Source: Rubrivivax sp. (GTDB lineage Bacteria > Pseudomonadota > Gammaproteobacteria > Burkholderiales > Burkholderiaceae_C). From it: a stretch of 64,000 bases of DNA. The notes below the pieces were generated by a model. The model made no database searches. It was not told the DNA's origin and was given only the letters and a program-made list of their open reading frames with translations. Below are positions 25,191-34,258 of the stretch, in pieces. Position 1 is the stretch's first letter. Each line of letters begins with the position of its first letter. The position numbers and the translations under genes were made by a program. Location of the stretch: the NCBI GenBank assembly GCA_019635315.1, contig JAHBZT010000001.1, positions 1,472,001-1,536,000 of the forward strand. Reading direction: 5' to 3'.

Positions 25191-26250
25191 GCGGCGGCAC
25201 CGGCGGTCGCTCCGCCGCCGCTGGCGAGGCGTCGAACTCGGCACGCACCGCCTCGCCGAGCTCGATCACCGCCATCGCGTAGAAGCGGCTGAAGTTGTAG
25301 CGCGTGATGACCTGGAAGTTGGCCGTGCCGGCCACGTAGTGGCTGGCGCGCCCGGGGTTGCGCAGCTCCACCAGCGCCAGCGGCGCCCCCTGCTCGTGGG
25401 CCGCTGGCGGCAGCGTGGCGCCGCGCTCGCCGAACTGCGCCGGCGACCAGCGCGGCGTGAGGTCCGGGCCCAGCAGGGCCTGCAGGTCCGACTCGGCCGC
25501 CGGCAGGCCCACGGCGTGGTGGGTCGCCAGGCCGGGCTGCCAGCCATGGCCGGCCAGGTAGTTGGCGACGCTGCCGATGGCGTCGGCCGCGCTGCCCAGC
25601 AGGTCGGTGTGGCCGTCGCCGTCGAAGTCGACGGCCCAGCGGTTGACGCTGCCGGGCATGAACTGCGGCAGTCCCATCGCGCCGGCGAAGCTGCCGAACT
25701 GCGCCTGCGGGTCGGCGCCCTCGCGCGCGCACCAGACCAGGAATTCCTCGAGCTCGCCGCGGAAGAAGGCGCTGCGGTCGCTGCGGCCGGTCGGGAAGTC
25801 GAAGGCCAGCGTGGCCAGCGCGTCGATGACGCGGTGGCGCCCGGTGATGCGGCCGTAGAAGGTCTCGACGCCGATGATGCCCAGCACGATGTGCGCCGGC
25901 ACGCCGAAGCGCGACTCGGCCGCCGCCAGCCAGCGGCGGTGGGCCTGTGCGAAGGCCGCGCCGGCGGCGATGCGGTCGGCGCGCAGGAACTGCGCACGGT
26001 GGCGCTCCCAGTCCGGCGGCGCGCTGGTGGGCGGCGGCATGATCAGTCGCTGCGCGGCTTGCAGCCGCCTTGCCTGCGCCAGCTGCAGCTGCAGCCAGCG
26101 CCGCGGCAGGCCGCGCCGCGAAGCGACCTCGGCGGCGAAGGCGGCGACCTCGGCACGGCCGGCGTAGCGCGGGCCGTGCCCTTCCGAGCGGGCGGACGCG
26201 TTCGGCGACCATAGCGTGGTGATAGCGGGCGCGCACAGGGGCGCGAACAC
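25156..26250 (-). CDS. Lytic murein transglycosylase, MltB family
   Basis: The 364-residue enzyme shows the MltB pattern: catalytic glutamate in GIIGVETFYGRITG, FPTGRSDRSAFFRGELEEFLVW, then GSFAGAMGLPQFMPGSVNRWAVDFDGDGHTDLL. It cleaves peptidoglycan between MurNAc and GlcNAc to form anhydromuropeptides. The frame is open to 26,433, but the region beyond 26,250 has different composition and no conserved sequence. The GTG at 26,250 gives a plausible though weak signal (FAPLCAPAITTLWSPNASA). The real start is uncertain. Confidence 0.82.
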   Translation of the reverse strand: MFAPLCAPAITTLWSPNASARSEGHGPRYAGRAEVAAFAAEVASRRGLPRRWLQLQLAQARRLQAAQRLIMPPPTSAPPDWERHRAQFLRADRIAAGAAFAQAHRRWLAAAESRFGVPAHIVLGIIGVETFYGRITGRHRVIDALATLAFDFPTGRSDRSAFFRGELEEFLVWCAREGADPQAQFGSFAGAMGLPQFMPGSVNRWAVDFDGDGHTDLLGSAADAIGSVANYLAGHGWQPGLATHHAVGLPAAESDLQALLGPDLTPRWSPAQFGERGATLPPAAHEQGAPLALVELRNPGRASHYVAGTANFQVITRYNFSRFYAMAVIELGEAVRAEFDASPAAAERPPVPPLSAERAAAPGR

Positions 26251-26424
26251 AATGCCGCGGCGCTGGATGAAGCGCAGGCGCAAGTCGCCGGACTCTCTGG
26301 CGCTTGGGTTCCGGAATCGTGCCAAGTACCGGGAGACCTGACGCAGAGCGTCTCTCAGCGAATTCAGCCTTGTCACCGTCGTTCCGTAAGCGCGCGGATA
26401 GTCATGTGTAAGGAGTCCGTGGCC

Positions 26425-26460
26425 ATGACCCAATGGCGCCAGTATGCTCCCCGGTGTTAG
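26425..26460 (+). CDS. Possible 11-residue ORF with strong ribosome-binding site
   Basis: TAAGGAG at 26,409-26,415 precedes an ATG at 26,425 that encodes MTQWRQYAPRC and stops at TAG. It lies in the AT-richer patch between the MltB and transglutaminase genes. It could be a leader peptide or the severed N-terminus of a lost gene. The surrounding 26,251-26,535 holds no other recognised gene or site. Confidence 0.25.
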   Translation: MTQWRQYAPRC

Positions 26461-26535
26461 TCAACGGACGGGAAGTTCTGCAGACATCCAAGACACTTGC
26501 ACGCCAGTGTTAAGGGCTCAATGGGGTGGTGCGAT

Positions 26536-26841
26536 ATGCCAAGACCAATCGCCGATGTGCTGGCGACACTTATCTTCTTGATCTTCAAGATAGGCGAGAA
26601 CCTAGTGCTTTGGGGTGGATTCGTTGCTGCACTCTGTACACCGCTGCTCATCGCGTCTTTGTTGGGTGCGAAGACGGCAGACGCTCTCTCCATTGGAGCG
26701 TTTCTGCTTGGCGTAGGGCTAACAGCTTGGTGGTATTCGTTCCTTGATGGCGGCGGAACCAAGCGTATTGAGTCTTGGTTTCGCCAAAAGTCAAGCGCAG
26801 TCACGAAGGGCATCGGTGCAGGCGAAGCAATTGATGACTGA
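26536..26841 (+). CDS. Small membrane protein of unknown function
   Basis: A frame of about 101 residues from MPRPIADVLATLIFLIFK has two hydrophobic segments (ENLVLWGGFVAALCTPLLIASLLG and SIGAFLLGVGLTAWWYSFL) followed by a charged tail. Earlier in-frame starts at 26,497 (TTG) and 26,521 (ATG) add at most 13 residues. No family is recognised. Base composition here is clearly less GC-rich than in neighbours and codons such as CTT, GCA and AAG-poor mixtures differ from them, suggesting recent acquisition. The opposite strand also has an open frame (26,457-26,930), but without comparable hydrophobic organisation. Confidence 0.5.
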   Translation: MPRPIADVLATLIFLIFKIGENLVLWGGFVAALCTPLLIASLLGAKTADALSIGAFLLGVGLTAWWYSFLDGGGTKRIESWFRQKSSAVTKGIGAGEAIDD

Positions 26842-26913
26842 ACGTCAGCCGTACTCTCCGGACATTCGCGGTCGCTCTTGGACGCATGCGCCCAATCCGT
26901 GCGACGGCCATGC

Positions 26914-28944
26914 TCACTTCCCTCTGGCACTCCAAGCTGTCCGATCGAACTGACGCCACCAGCCGGCCGGCGGCAGCCGGCGGCCCTGCGCGTAGCGCTG
27001 GCGGTCCAGCGTCTCCAGGGCCGCCGCCAGCGCTTCGCCGCGCGCGCCCAGCACCGCGCGCACGCGCTCGGCGCGCCGGCGCGGCGCGTCGTGCGGCGCC
27101 ACCTCGACGCCCAGCGCGGCCAGGCGCTGCTGCACGCGGCGCTGCAGGCGCTGCCAGGGGTCCTGGCGGCGGCGGTCCCACCAGGCCCAGCCGGCGCCGG
27201 CCAGCGCAGCGCCGCACAGCAGCGTGATCAGCACGGTGGCCAGGTCCTGCCAGCTCGGGCTCGTGATGCCCAGCGTGCGCAGCAGGTCGAACTGCTGGCC
27301 GCGCGAATAGTTCAGCACCCACTGGTTCCAGCGGTTGTTGACGGTCTCCCACAGCCGCTTGAGGTCGGCCGCGAAGGCCGGGTTGAGGCCTTCCAGCGCG
27401 CCCTCGACGAAACCCGGCGCCGGGCGCAGGCTGCTCGACAACCGGATGCGGTCCGGCGCCACCGCGGCAGTGGGGTCGATGCGCACCCAGCCTTCGCCGG
27501 GCACCCAGTATTCGGCCCAGGCATGCGCATAGCGCTGGCGCACGATCCACCAGCCGTCCTGCGGCGTGAGGTCGGTGCCCTGGTAGCCGGTGACCACGCG
27601 CGCCGGCACGTTCAGCGCCCGCATCACGACGACGAAGGCGGTCGCGAAGTGCTCGCAGAAGCCGAACTTGCGGTCGAGCCAGAATTCGTCGATCGCGTCG
27701 CGGCCGTAGGTGCCGGGCTCCAGCGTGTAGGTGTAGCCGCCGCTCGCGATGTGGCGCATCAGCGCCGCCGCCAGTTCGTGCGGCCCCGCCTGTGCCAGCC
27801 CGGGCTGCCGGCGCAGCGCCTGCGCCCATTCCAGCGTGCGCGGGTTGAAGCCGGCGGGCAGGCGCAGCAGGTCCACCAGGCCCGGCACCGGGTCGCGCGG
27901 GCCGTGGCGGTGGTCCAGCCAGGCCGCGGCCTCGACGCGGATGCGTTCGCTGACCGGGCGGTCGACCTGCCATTGCGCGTCCGGGCGCAGCGTCAGCAGC
28001 CAGCCGTCCAGGCGCGGCGCGGCGTCGTCGCGGTCGGGTGTGATCTCCAGCAGCGGCAGCAGCGGCAGCCGGCTCGGTTCCAGCGTGACCTCGTAGCGCA
28101 GCGGCTCGCCGCGCAGCTCCAGCTCCAGCCGCGGCCGCAGCCGGGCCGGGAAGCTGGGCACCAGGCGCGTCCACTCGCGGCCGTCGAAGGTGGAGAGCAC
28201 CGGTCCGCGAAAATACATCTGATCCGCTGTCGGCACGCGGCCGGCGAAGCGCACGCGCATCACGATCGAGTCGTCCTCGGCGATCGAGGCCACGCCACCC
28301 AGGCGCAGCGAGCCCGACAGCCCGGTGCGCCCGGCGGCGTCGTTGGGCAGGCCCCACAGCGGGCCGATGCGCGGAAACAGCAGGAACAGCACCGCCATCA
28401 GCGGCACGCCCAGCAGCGCGGCGCGCGCCGCCACCGCGCCGGCGCGCGCCAGCGGCGGCCGGCCGACCGGCATGTGGGCCAGCGCCAGCGCGGTCAGCAG
28501 CCCCCACACCGCGGCCAGCAGCCACAGCCCGGTCAGCAGCGACTGCGAATACAGGAAATGCGTCAGCAGCAGGAAGAAGCCGAGGAAGAAGACGACCAGC
28601 GCGTCGCGCCGCGCGCGCAGCTCCAGCGTCTTCAGCGACATCAGCACGACCAGCATCGTGATGCCGGCCTCCTTGCCCAGCAGCGTGCGCTCGCCCCACC
28701 AGGTCAGCGCCGCGGCCAGCACCAGCAGCGCGGTGATGGTCCAGCGCCCGGGCAGCGCGCCGCCGCCCAGCGCCAGCTTCGCACGCCACAGCAGCAGCGC
28801 CAGCGCCATCAGGCCGCACCAGGGCGCCAGCTGCAGCGCATGCGGCGCGATCGTCCACGCGATCACGGCCAGCAGGAACAGCGTGTCGCGCGTCTCGCGC
28901 GGCAGGTGCGCGACACGTTCCTGGAAGGTGGCCAGCGCGGTCAT
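26914..28944 (-). CDS. Transglutaminase-like membrane protein (TgpA/DUF3488 family)
   Basis: The 676-residue protein has about six N-terminal membrane helices (residues 15-190), a large periplasmic transglutaminase-like domain and one more helix near residue 570 followed by a cytoplasmic DUF4129-like tail. The cysteine protease-type triad is visible: GFCEHFATAF (near residue 430), YAHAWAEYW and VRIDPTAA. In Pseudomonas aeruginosa TgpA is essential for viability. It is third in an operon with moxR and DUF58 genes, the standard arrangement of this set; the gap to the DUF58 gene is 7 bp. Confidence 0.9.
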   Translation of the reverse strand: MTALATFQERVAHLPRETRDTLFLLAVIAWTIAPHALQLAPWCGLMALALLLWRAKLALGGGALPGRWTITALLVLAAALTWWGERTLLGKEAGITMLVVLMSLKTLELRARRDALVVFFLGFFLLLTHFLYSQSLLTGLWLLAAVWGLLTALALAHMPVGRPPLARAGAVAARAALLGVPLMAVLFLLFPRIGPLWGLPNDAAGRTGLSGSLRLGGVASIAEDDSIVMRVRFAGRVPTADQMYFRGPVLSTFDGREWTRLVPSFPARLRPRLELELRGEPLRYEVTLEPSRLPLLPLLEITPDRDDAAPRLDGWLLTLRPDAQWQVDRPVSERIRVEAAAWLDHRHGPRDPVPGLVDLLRLPAGFNPRTLEWAQALRRQPGLAQAGPHELAAALMRHIASGGYTYTLEPGTYGRDAIDEFWLDRKFGFCEHFATAFVVVMRALNVPARVVTGYQGTDLTPQDGWWIVRQRYAHAWAEYWVPGEGWVRIDPTAAVAPDRIRLSSSLRPAPGFVEGALEGLNPAFAADLKRLWETVNNRWNQWVLNYSRGQQFDLLRTLGITSPSWQDLATVLITLLCGAALAGAGWAWWDRRRQDPWQRLQRRVQQRLAALGVEVAPHDAPRRRAERVRAVLGARGEALAAALETLDRQRYAQGRRLPPAGWWRQFDRTAWSARGK

Positions 28945-28951
28945 GCCCCGG

Positions 28952-29959
28952 TCACCAGGTCGCCAGCAGGTCCAGCGCGGCGCGCCGATGGGCGTCGCCC
29001 TGCGCCGGCGGCAGCTCGCGGCCGGGCAGGCGCAGCCCGGCGGTGAGCCCTTCGCGGTCGGCCTGCAGCACCCAGGCCGCCAGGCGCGACAACCGCGACT
29101 CGGCGTCGCCGGCGGCAGCGTCCTGCCAGTCCAGCCACAGCTCGCGCGTGCTGCTGCCGGTGGTCTCGCGGCTGACCAGCTCGCCGCTGCGCGCGACCTT
29201 CTTCCAGACCACCTGGCGCATCGTGTCGCCGCGCCGCCAGGGGCGTACGCCGTCGAGTTCGCTGCCGGCGCTGCGGCGCGCGGCACGTTCGTCGCCGGCG
29301 CGCGCGGCGCCGGCCGGCAGCGGCGGCGGCGCTGCTTCGGGCCGCGGCCAGGCCAGCACGCGCGAGGCCGGCCGCCAGACCGTCCAGGCGCGGAAGAGCC
29401 CGAACGGGAAGACCGTCTCGACGACCAGCGGCGGCACCGCATGCCAGCCGCGGCCTGGCGGCACCAGGCTGACATGCGTGACGCCCTGGCCGAGCGCCGG
29501 CGCGTCGCTCCAGACCACGGTCTCGCCATGCGCCGCGCGGTCCTCGAAGCGCAGCGCCAGGCCGTGGCGCTCGCGCCCCGGGTTGGTGATCACCACCTCG
29601 AGCAGCGCCGGCTCGCCGGCGAAGCCCGGGGCCGGCGGCCGCAGGTGCAGCGTGAGGCCGCGCAGGTTGCCATGCGTCAGGTGCATGGACACCAGCGCGG
29701 CGCCGGCGAGCAGGAAGGTCAGCGCATAACCCAGGTTGAGCTGGTAGTTGATCGAGGCCAGCAGCATCACCAGCAGCGTCAGCGCGAACGTGAGCCCGGC
29801 GCGCGTGGGCAGGATGTAGATGTTGCGCTGGCCGAGCTGCCAGGTGTCCGTGAGCGGCAGCCGCGCCTGCCACCACTGGCGGAAACGCGCACGCGGCGAG
29901 TAGCCCGCGGCGCCGCGGCGGCGGGCAGGTTGCGTCGCGGCAGCGGCCATGCGGGCCAC
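28952..29959 (-). CDS. DUF58 domain-containing protein
   Basis: The 335-residue protein has two membrane helices near the N-terminus (AGLTFALTLLVMLLASINYQ and GYALTFLLAGAALVSMHL) and the DUF58 signature GSELDGVRPWRRGDTMRQVVWKKVARSGELVSRE near residue 230. DUF58 proteins partner with MoxR AAA+ ATPases, possibly through a von Willebrand-like fold, in envelope stress or complex assembly. Its stop and start sit within a few bases of both neighbours. An alternative start is the ATG at 29,950. Confidence 0.88.
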   Translation of the reverse strand: MARMAAAATQPARRRGAAGYSPRARFRQWWQARLPLTDTWQLGQRNIYILPTRAGLTFALTLLVMLLASINYQLNLGYALTFLLAGAALVSMHLTHGNLRGLTLHLRPPAPGFAGEPALLEVVITNPGRERHGLALRFEDRAAHGETVVWSDAPALGQGVTHVSLVPPGRGWHAVPPLVVETVFPFGLFRAWTVWRPASRVLAWPRPEAAPPPLPAGAARAGDERAARRSAGSELDGVRPWRRGDTMRQVVWKKVARSGELVSRETTGSSTRELWLDWQDAAAGDAESRLSRLAAWVLQADREGLTAGLRLPGRELPPAQGDAHRRAALDLLATW

Positions 29960-29961
29960 CG

Positions 29962-30924
29962 TCAGGGAATGGGCACCGCCTCGACCATCGCGCGCACCTG
30001 CTCGACCGGCCCGCGCCCGCTGCCCGGCACCGGCATCAGGCGGTGCGCGACGGCCTGCGGCAGGATGGCCTGCACGTCGTCGGGCGCCACGTAGTCGCGG
30101 CCGGCCATCAGCGCGCGCGCCTTGGCCACGCGCAGCAGCGCGATGCCGGCGCGCGGCGACAGGCCCTGCACGAACCAGGCACCCGAGCGCGTGGCCGCGA
30201 TCAGCGCCTGCAGGTAGTCCAGCAGCGGCTCGGCGGCGCGCACCTGCAGCACCGCCTGCTGCGCGGCGACCAGCTCGGCCGGGCGCAGCACCGGCGCCAG
30301 CCTCAGCGCCGCGGCGCGGCGGTCACCGCCGGCCAGCAGCTCGCGCTCGGCGCGGCGGTCGGGGTAGCCCAGCGTGATGCGCAGCAGGAAGCGGTCGAGC
30401 TGGCTCTCGGGCAGCGGGTAGGTGCCGAGCTGGTCGCTCGGGTTCTGCGTCGCGATGACGAAGAAGGGCTCGGGCAGCGCGCGCGTCTCGTTCTCGACCG
30501 AGACCTGGTGCTCCTCCATGGCCTCCAGCAGCGCGCTCTGCGTCTTCGGGCCGGCGCGGTTGATCTCGTCGGCCAGCAGCACTTGCGCGAACACCGGGCC
30601 GGGGTGGAAGACGAAGGCGTCCTTGGCGCGCTCGAAGACGCTGACGCCGATCAGGTCGCTGGGCATCAGGTCGGCGGTGAACTGCACGCGCCGGAACTCC
30701 AGCCCCAGCGAGACCGCCAGCGTGTGCGCCAGCGTGGTCTTGCCGACCCCGGGCACGTCCTCGATCAGCAGGTGGCCGCCGGCCAGCAGGCAGGCCACGG
30801 CGTCCTCCACCTGCGGCCGTTTGCCGACGACGATCGTGCTAATCTGATCGATCAGCCCTGCCAGCTGGCGCACCAGCGAGGTCGCTTGCGACGGTGCGGA
30901 CGAGACATCCATGGAGACAGCCAT
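29962..30924 (-). CDS. MoxR-family AAA+ ATPase
   Basis: The 320-residue chaperone-like ATPase has Walker A GVGKTTLAHTLA, Walker B VLLADEINRAGPKTQSALLEAMEEHQVSVE, sensor 1 VIATQNPSDQLGTYPLPESQLDRF and the C-terminal lid. MoxR ATPases remodel or activate partner proteins, here most likely the DUF58 and transglutaminase proteins that follow at 2 and 7 bp. The start at 30,924 (MAVSMDVSS) is chosen; 30,912 is an alternative, and the longer frame to 30,993 has no conserved content. Confidence 0.92.
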   Translation of the reverse strand: MAVSMDVSSAPSQATSLVRQLAGLIDQISTIVVGKRPQVEDAVACLLAGGHLLIEDVPGVGKTTLAHTLAVSLGLEFRRVQFTADLMPSDLIGVSVFERAKDAFVFHPGPVFAQVLLADEINRAGPKTQSALLEAMEEHQVSVENETRALPEPFFVIATQNPSDQLGTYPLPESQLDRFLLRITLGYPDRRAERELLAGGDRRAAALRLAPVLRPAELVAAQQAVLQVRAAEPLLDYLQALIAATRSGAWFVQGLSPRAGIALLRVAKARALMAGRDYVAPDDVQAILPQAVAHRLMPVPGSGRGPVEQVRAMVEAVPIP

Positions 30925-30985
30925 GGCGCGGCACGATACCCCAAGCGCCAGCGCCCAAAGCGCCGATAAGGCCCGATAACGCCCG

Positions 30986-31924
30986 ATGAGCACCGCCTTC
31001 TACAGCCATCCCGCGTGCCGCGGGCACGACATGGGGGCCGGGCACCCGGAATGCCCGGAGCGCCTGGACGCCATCGCCGACCACCTGCGCGCGGTGGGCC
31101 TGGACATCGCGCTGGACTTCCGCGAGGCGCCGGCGGCGACGCTGGAGCAGATCGAACGCGCGCACAGCGCCGGCTACGTGCTGCAGCTGCAGGACCTGCT
31201 GCAGGGCCTGGCGGCCAGCGGCACGACGCGCGCGCTGGACCCGGACACGGTCGCCGGCCCGGGCACGCTGGCCGCCGCGCTGCGCGCCGCCGGCGCCGCG
31301 GTCGCCGCCACCGACGACGTGCTGGCCGGCCGCGCCGCGAATGCCTTCTGCGCCGTGCGCCCGCCCGGCCACCATGCCACGCGCGACGAGGCGATGGGCT
31401 TCTGCTTCTTCAACAACGTCGCGATCGCCGCCCGCCACGCGCTGGACGTGCACGGGCTGGCGCGCGTGGCGGTGATCGACTTCGACGTGCACCACGGCAA
31501 CGGCACCGAGGACATCGTCGCCGGCGACGAGCGCATCCTGATGTGCAGCTTCTTCCAGCACCCGCTGTACCCCTACAGCGGCGCCGTGCCCAAGGGCACC
31601 AACATGATCAACGTGCCGGTGCCGCCGTACACGCGCGGCGCCGCGGTGCGCGAGGCCATCCAGCGCCAGTGGCTGCCGGCGCTGGAGGAATTCCGGCCCG
31701 AGATGATCTTCGTCAGCGCCGGCTTCGACGCCCACCGCGAGGACGAGCTCGGCCAGATGGGCCTGGTCGAGGACGACTACGCCTGGATCACGCGCGAGCT
31801 GCTGGCGCTGGCGCGGCGCCACGCGCAGGGCCGCCTGGTGTCCTGCCTGGAGGGCGGCTACCACCTGGGCGCGCTGGCGCGCAGCGTGGCGGCGCACCTG
31901 CGCGTGCTGGCCGACGTCGACTAG
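30986..31924 (+). CDS. Histone deacetylase-like amidohydrolase (acetylpolyamine amidohydrolase family)
   Basis: The 312-residue zinc hydrolase shows the class II HDAC signatures GHPECPERLDAI, RPPGHHAT (catalytic histidine pair), VAVIDFDVHHGNGTED (zinc ligands) and VSAGFDAHREDELGQM. Bacterial members deacetylate polyamines or small acetylated molecules in the cytoplasm. The gene is divergent from moxR and only 3 bp from the mscS-type gene downstream, so the two are probably cotranscribed. Confidence 0.92.
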   Translation: MSTAFYSHPACRGHDMGAGHPECPERLDAIADHLRAVGLDIALDFREAPAATLEQIERAHSAGYVLQLQDLLQGLAASGTTRALDPDTVAGPGTLAAALRAAGAAVAATDDVLAGRAANAFCAVRPPGHHATRDEAMGFCFFNNVAIAARHALDVHGLARVAVIDFDVHHGNGTEDIVAGDERILMCSFFQHPLYPYSGAVPKGTNMINVPVPPYTRGAAVREAIQRQWLPALEEFRPEMIFVSAGFDAHREDELGQMGLVEDDYAWITRELLALARRHAQGRLVSCLEGGYHLGALARSVAAHLRVLADVD

Positions 31925-31927
31925 GCC

Positions 31928-33313
31928 GTGGCCGCCGCGTCCACCGCCGAGGAGCTCGGCCGGCTCGCCGGTGCGCTGCTGCAGCGCAGCGCGCTGGTCG
32001 AGCTGGGCCTGGTCGCCGGCTGCCTGGCGCTGTCCTGGGCCGCCGTGCGGCTGCTGCGCGGACGCGAGTCGCGGCCGGGTTCGATCTGGTTCGGCGAGCG
32101 TGTCTTCGACGGCGTGCTGTTCCCGGTGCTGGCGCTGCTGCTGGCGCTGCTGGCGCGCTGGGTGCTGGCCAGCGGCTGGGCCGAGCATGTGCCGATCGCG
32201 GTCTTCCGCGTCGCGATCCCGGTGCTGACCTCGCTGGTCGTGATCCGCCTGACCGTGCGCGTGCTGCACCGCGCCTTCCCCGACTCGGACCTCATGCGCG
32301 TGGTCGAGCGCAGCGTGTCGTGGCTGGCCTGGATCGCCGTCGTGCTGTGGGTCACCGGGCTGCTGCCGCTGATCCTGGCCGAACTCGATCAGATCCGCTG
32401 GAAGTTCGGCGCCACGCAGGTCTCGGTGCGCAGCCTGCTGGAGGGCGCGGTCAACGCGGTGCTGGTGCTGGTGCTGGCGCTGTGGCTGTCGGCGGTGCTG
32501 GAGGCGCGGCTGCTCGCCGGCACCGCGATCAACCTGTCGCTGCGCAAGATCGCGGCCAACGCGCTGCGCGCGCTGCTGCTGTTCGTCGGCCTGCTGGTGG
32601 CGCTGTCGGCGGCCGGCATCGACCTCACGGCGCTGGGCGTGCTGGGCGGCGCCCTGGGCGTGGGCATCGGCTTCGGGCTGCAGAAGCTGGCGGCCAACTA
32701 TGTCAGCGGCTTCGTGATCCTGGCCGAGCGCAGCATGCGCATCGGCGACCTCGTGAAGGTCGACGGCTTCGAGGGCCGCATCACCGACATCACGACGCGC
32801 TACACGCTGATCCGCCAGCTCGGCGGCCGCGAGGCCATCGTGCCGAACGAGCAGATGATCACGCAGCGCGTCGAGAGCGTGACGCACGCCGACAGCAACC
32901 TGGCCGTCACCACCGTGGTGCAGGTCGCGTACGGCACCGACGTCGAGGCGCTGGTGCCGCGCATCCGCGAGGTCGTGCTGCAGGTGCCGCGTGTGCTGCC
33001 CGAGCCGGCGCCCGGCGTGCTGCTGACCAATTTCGCCGACAGCGGGCTGGAGCTGACGGTCTCGTTCTGGATCGGCGACCCCGAGAACGGCCTGCTCGGG
33101 CCGCGCTCGGCGGTCAACCTGGCGCTGCTGAAGCTGTTCGGCGAGCTCGGGGTCGAGATCCCGTTCCCGCAGCGCGTGGTGCACCACCTGCCGGCGGCCC
33201 CTTACGCGCCCGGGCCGGCGGCCCGGGCCGCGCCAGCGCCAGCGCCAGCAGCCGCGCCAGGCCCGCCGGCTCCGCCGGCGCCACCGGCACCACCGCCGGC
33301 CGCCGGCGCCTGA
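31928..33313 (+). CDS. Mechanosensitive ion channel, MscS family
   Basis: The 461-residue protein has several membrane helices and the MscS core: a glycine/alanine-rich pore helix (GVLGGALGVGIGFGLQKLAANYVSGFVI) followed by the beta domain (RIGDLVKVDGFEGRITDITTRYT, IVPNEQMIT). The channel releases solutes on hypo-osmotic shock. The start is a GTG 3 bp after the HDAC-like gene. A low-complexity proline/alanine tail of about 40 residues ends the protein and is not part of the usual family. Confidence 0.9.
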   Translation: MAAASTAEELGRLAGALLQRSALVELGLVAGCLALSWAAVRLLRGRESRPGSIWFGERVFDGVLFPVLALLLALLARWVLASGWAEHVPIAVFRVAIPVLTSLVVIRLTVRVLHRAFPDSDLMRVVERSVSWLAWIAVVLWVTGLLPLILAELDQIRWKFGATQVSVRSLLEGAVNAVLVLVLALWLSAVLEARLLAGTAINLSLRKIAANALRALLLFVGLLVALSAAGIDLTALGVLGGALGVGIGFGLQKLAANYVSGFVILAERSMRIGDLVKVDGFEGRITDITTRYTLIRQLGGREAIVPNEQMITQRVESVTHADSNLAVTTVVQVAYGTDVEALVPRIREVVLQVPRVLPEPAPGVLLTNFADSGLELTVSFWIGDPENGLLGPRSAVNLALLKLFGELGVEIPFPQRVVHHLPAAPYAPGPAARAAPAPAPAAAPGPPAPPAPPAPPPAAGA

Positions 33314-33326
33314 GCCGCGCGCCGGG

Positions 33327-34103
33327 TCAGGCCGCGACCAGCCCGGGCACCGGCGGCAGCCCGAGGGCGCGGGCCAGTTTGGTCCAGCGCGGCTGCGTCA
33401 GGTGCGCCTGCACGATGTCCAGCATCGCGCGAACGGCCTCCGGCGGCGCCTTGGCCTGCAGGTCGCGGAACAGACCCGCCAGTTCCTGCACGTTCAGGCC
33501 CACCGCCATCCAGCGCAGCGTCAGCGCCAGCTCGGCCGGCGTCAGCGAGGCGACCAGGCGGTCGTGCATCGCCACCAGCTCGGCGTCGCCGTACAGCGCC
33601 CACAGCGCGGCGTTGTGCTCGCGTTCCTCGCAGGCCATGTGCAGCAGGTTGTCGGCGACGAACTCCGACAGGTGGCGGTACAGCCGCTGCGCGAATTCCG
33701 CGCGCTGCGCCGGCTGCGCGTCGCGCAGCGCCTGCGCCTGGTCCTCCAGGTTGTGCAGGTGCTCCAGATGCGCCACGTGCTCGCCGGCGATGCGCACGCT
33801 GCTGCCGGGCCGGCGCGCTTCCAGCGCGGCGTGCACGAACAGGTTCTCGCGGCCCAGGTGGCCGCGCAGCTCGTCCAGCAGCTGCTCGAGCTGCGCCAGC
33901 GTGGCGGCGCGCTCCTCGTCGTCGTCGATGTCCATCGCGCCCACGCGCTGCAGCGTGTCGCCCATGAAGGCGCGCAGGGCCTTGTGGATCGGCGTGTAGA
34001 GGTCCGGGCGCGGCGGCGCGGCGCCGGGGCTGGCGGTGGCGGTGGCGGGCGCGGGCGCCACGGCGGCGGCCGGGGCGGCGGGGGCGGGGGTGGACAGGGG
34101 CAT
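33327..34103 (-). CDS. Hemerythrin HHE-domain protein
   Basis: The 258-residue protein starts with an Ala/Pro-rich stretch of about 35 residues and then a four-helix HHE domain: the IHKALR histidine, GHLGRENLFVHAAL, EHVAHLEHLHNLE and LLHMACEEREHNAALWALYG provide the His/Glu di-iron ligands. Such proteins bind or sense O2, NO or iron. GAGGAGACC upstream fixes the ATG at 34,103. It is convergent with the mscS gene and divergent from the hybrid kinase gene, with which it may form a redox-sensing pair (inference). Confidence 0.85.
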   Translation of the reverse strand: MPLSTPAPAAPAAAVAPAPATATASPGAAPPRPDLYTPIHKALRAFMGDTLQRVGAMDIDDDEERAATLAQLEQLLDELRGHLGRENLFVHAALEARRPGSSVRIAGEHVAHLEHLHNLEDQAQALRDAQPAQRAEFAQRLYRHLSEFVADNLLHMACEEREHNAALWALYGDAELVAMHDRLVASLTPAELALTLRWMAVGLNVQELAGLFRDLQAKAPPEAVRAMLDIVQAHLTQPRWTKLARALGLPPVPGLVAA

Positions 34104-34258
34104 CGTGGTCTCCTCGTCGGGGTCTCGGGTGGGGCACGTCGGGTCAGTGCGGCACGCAGTCTCGCGCCCGGGCGCCCGCCGCACATCGCCCGATGGAGCC
34201 ATCCGGCGGGCCACCGGCGTGACCGCTACACTGGTTCCATCCTGCTGTACCTGCGCCG

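Noticed and set aside
26251-26433. N-terminal extension of the MltB-like protein
   Set aside because: The added 61 residues are not conserved-looking, come from a region of different composition and would precede the signal peptide.
26457-26930. Minus-strand 157-codon frame in the AT-richer patch
   Set aside because: It is antisense to the small membrane protein, lacks recognisable organisation and overlaps the transglutaminase gene end.
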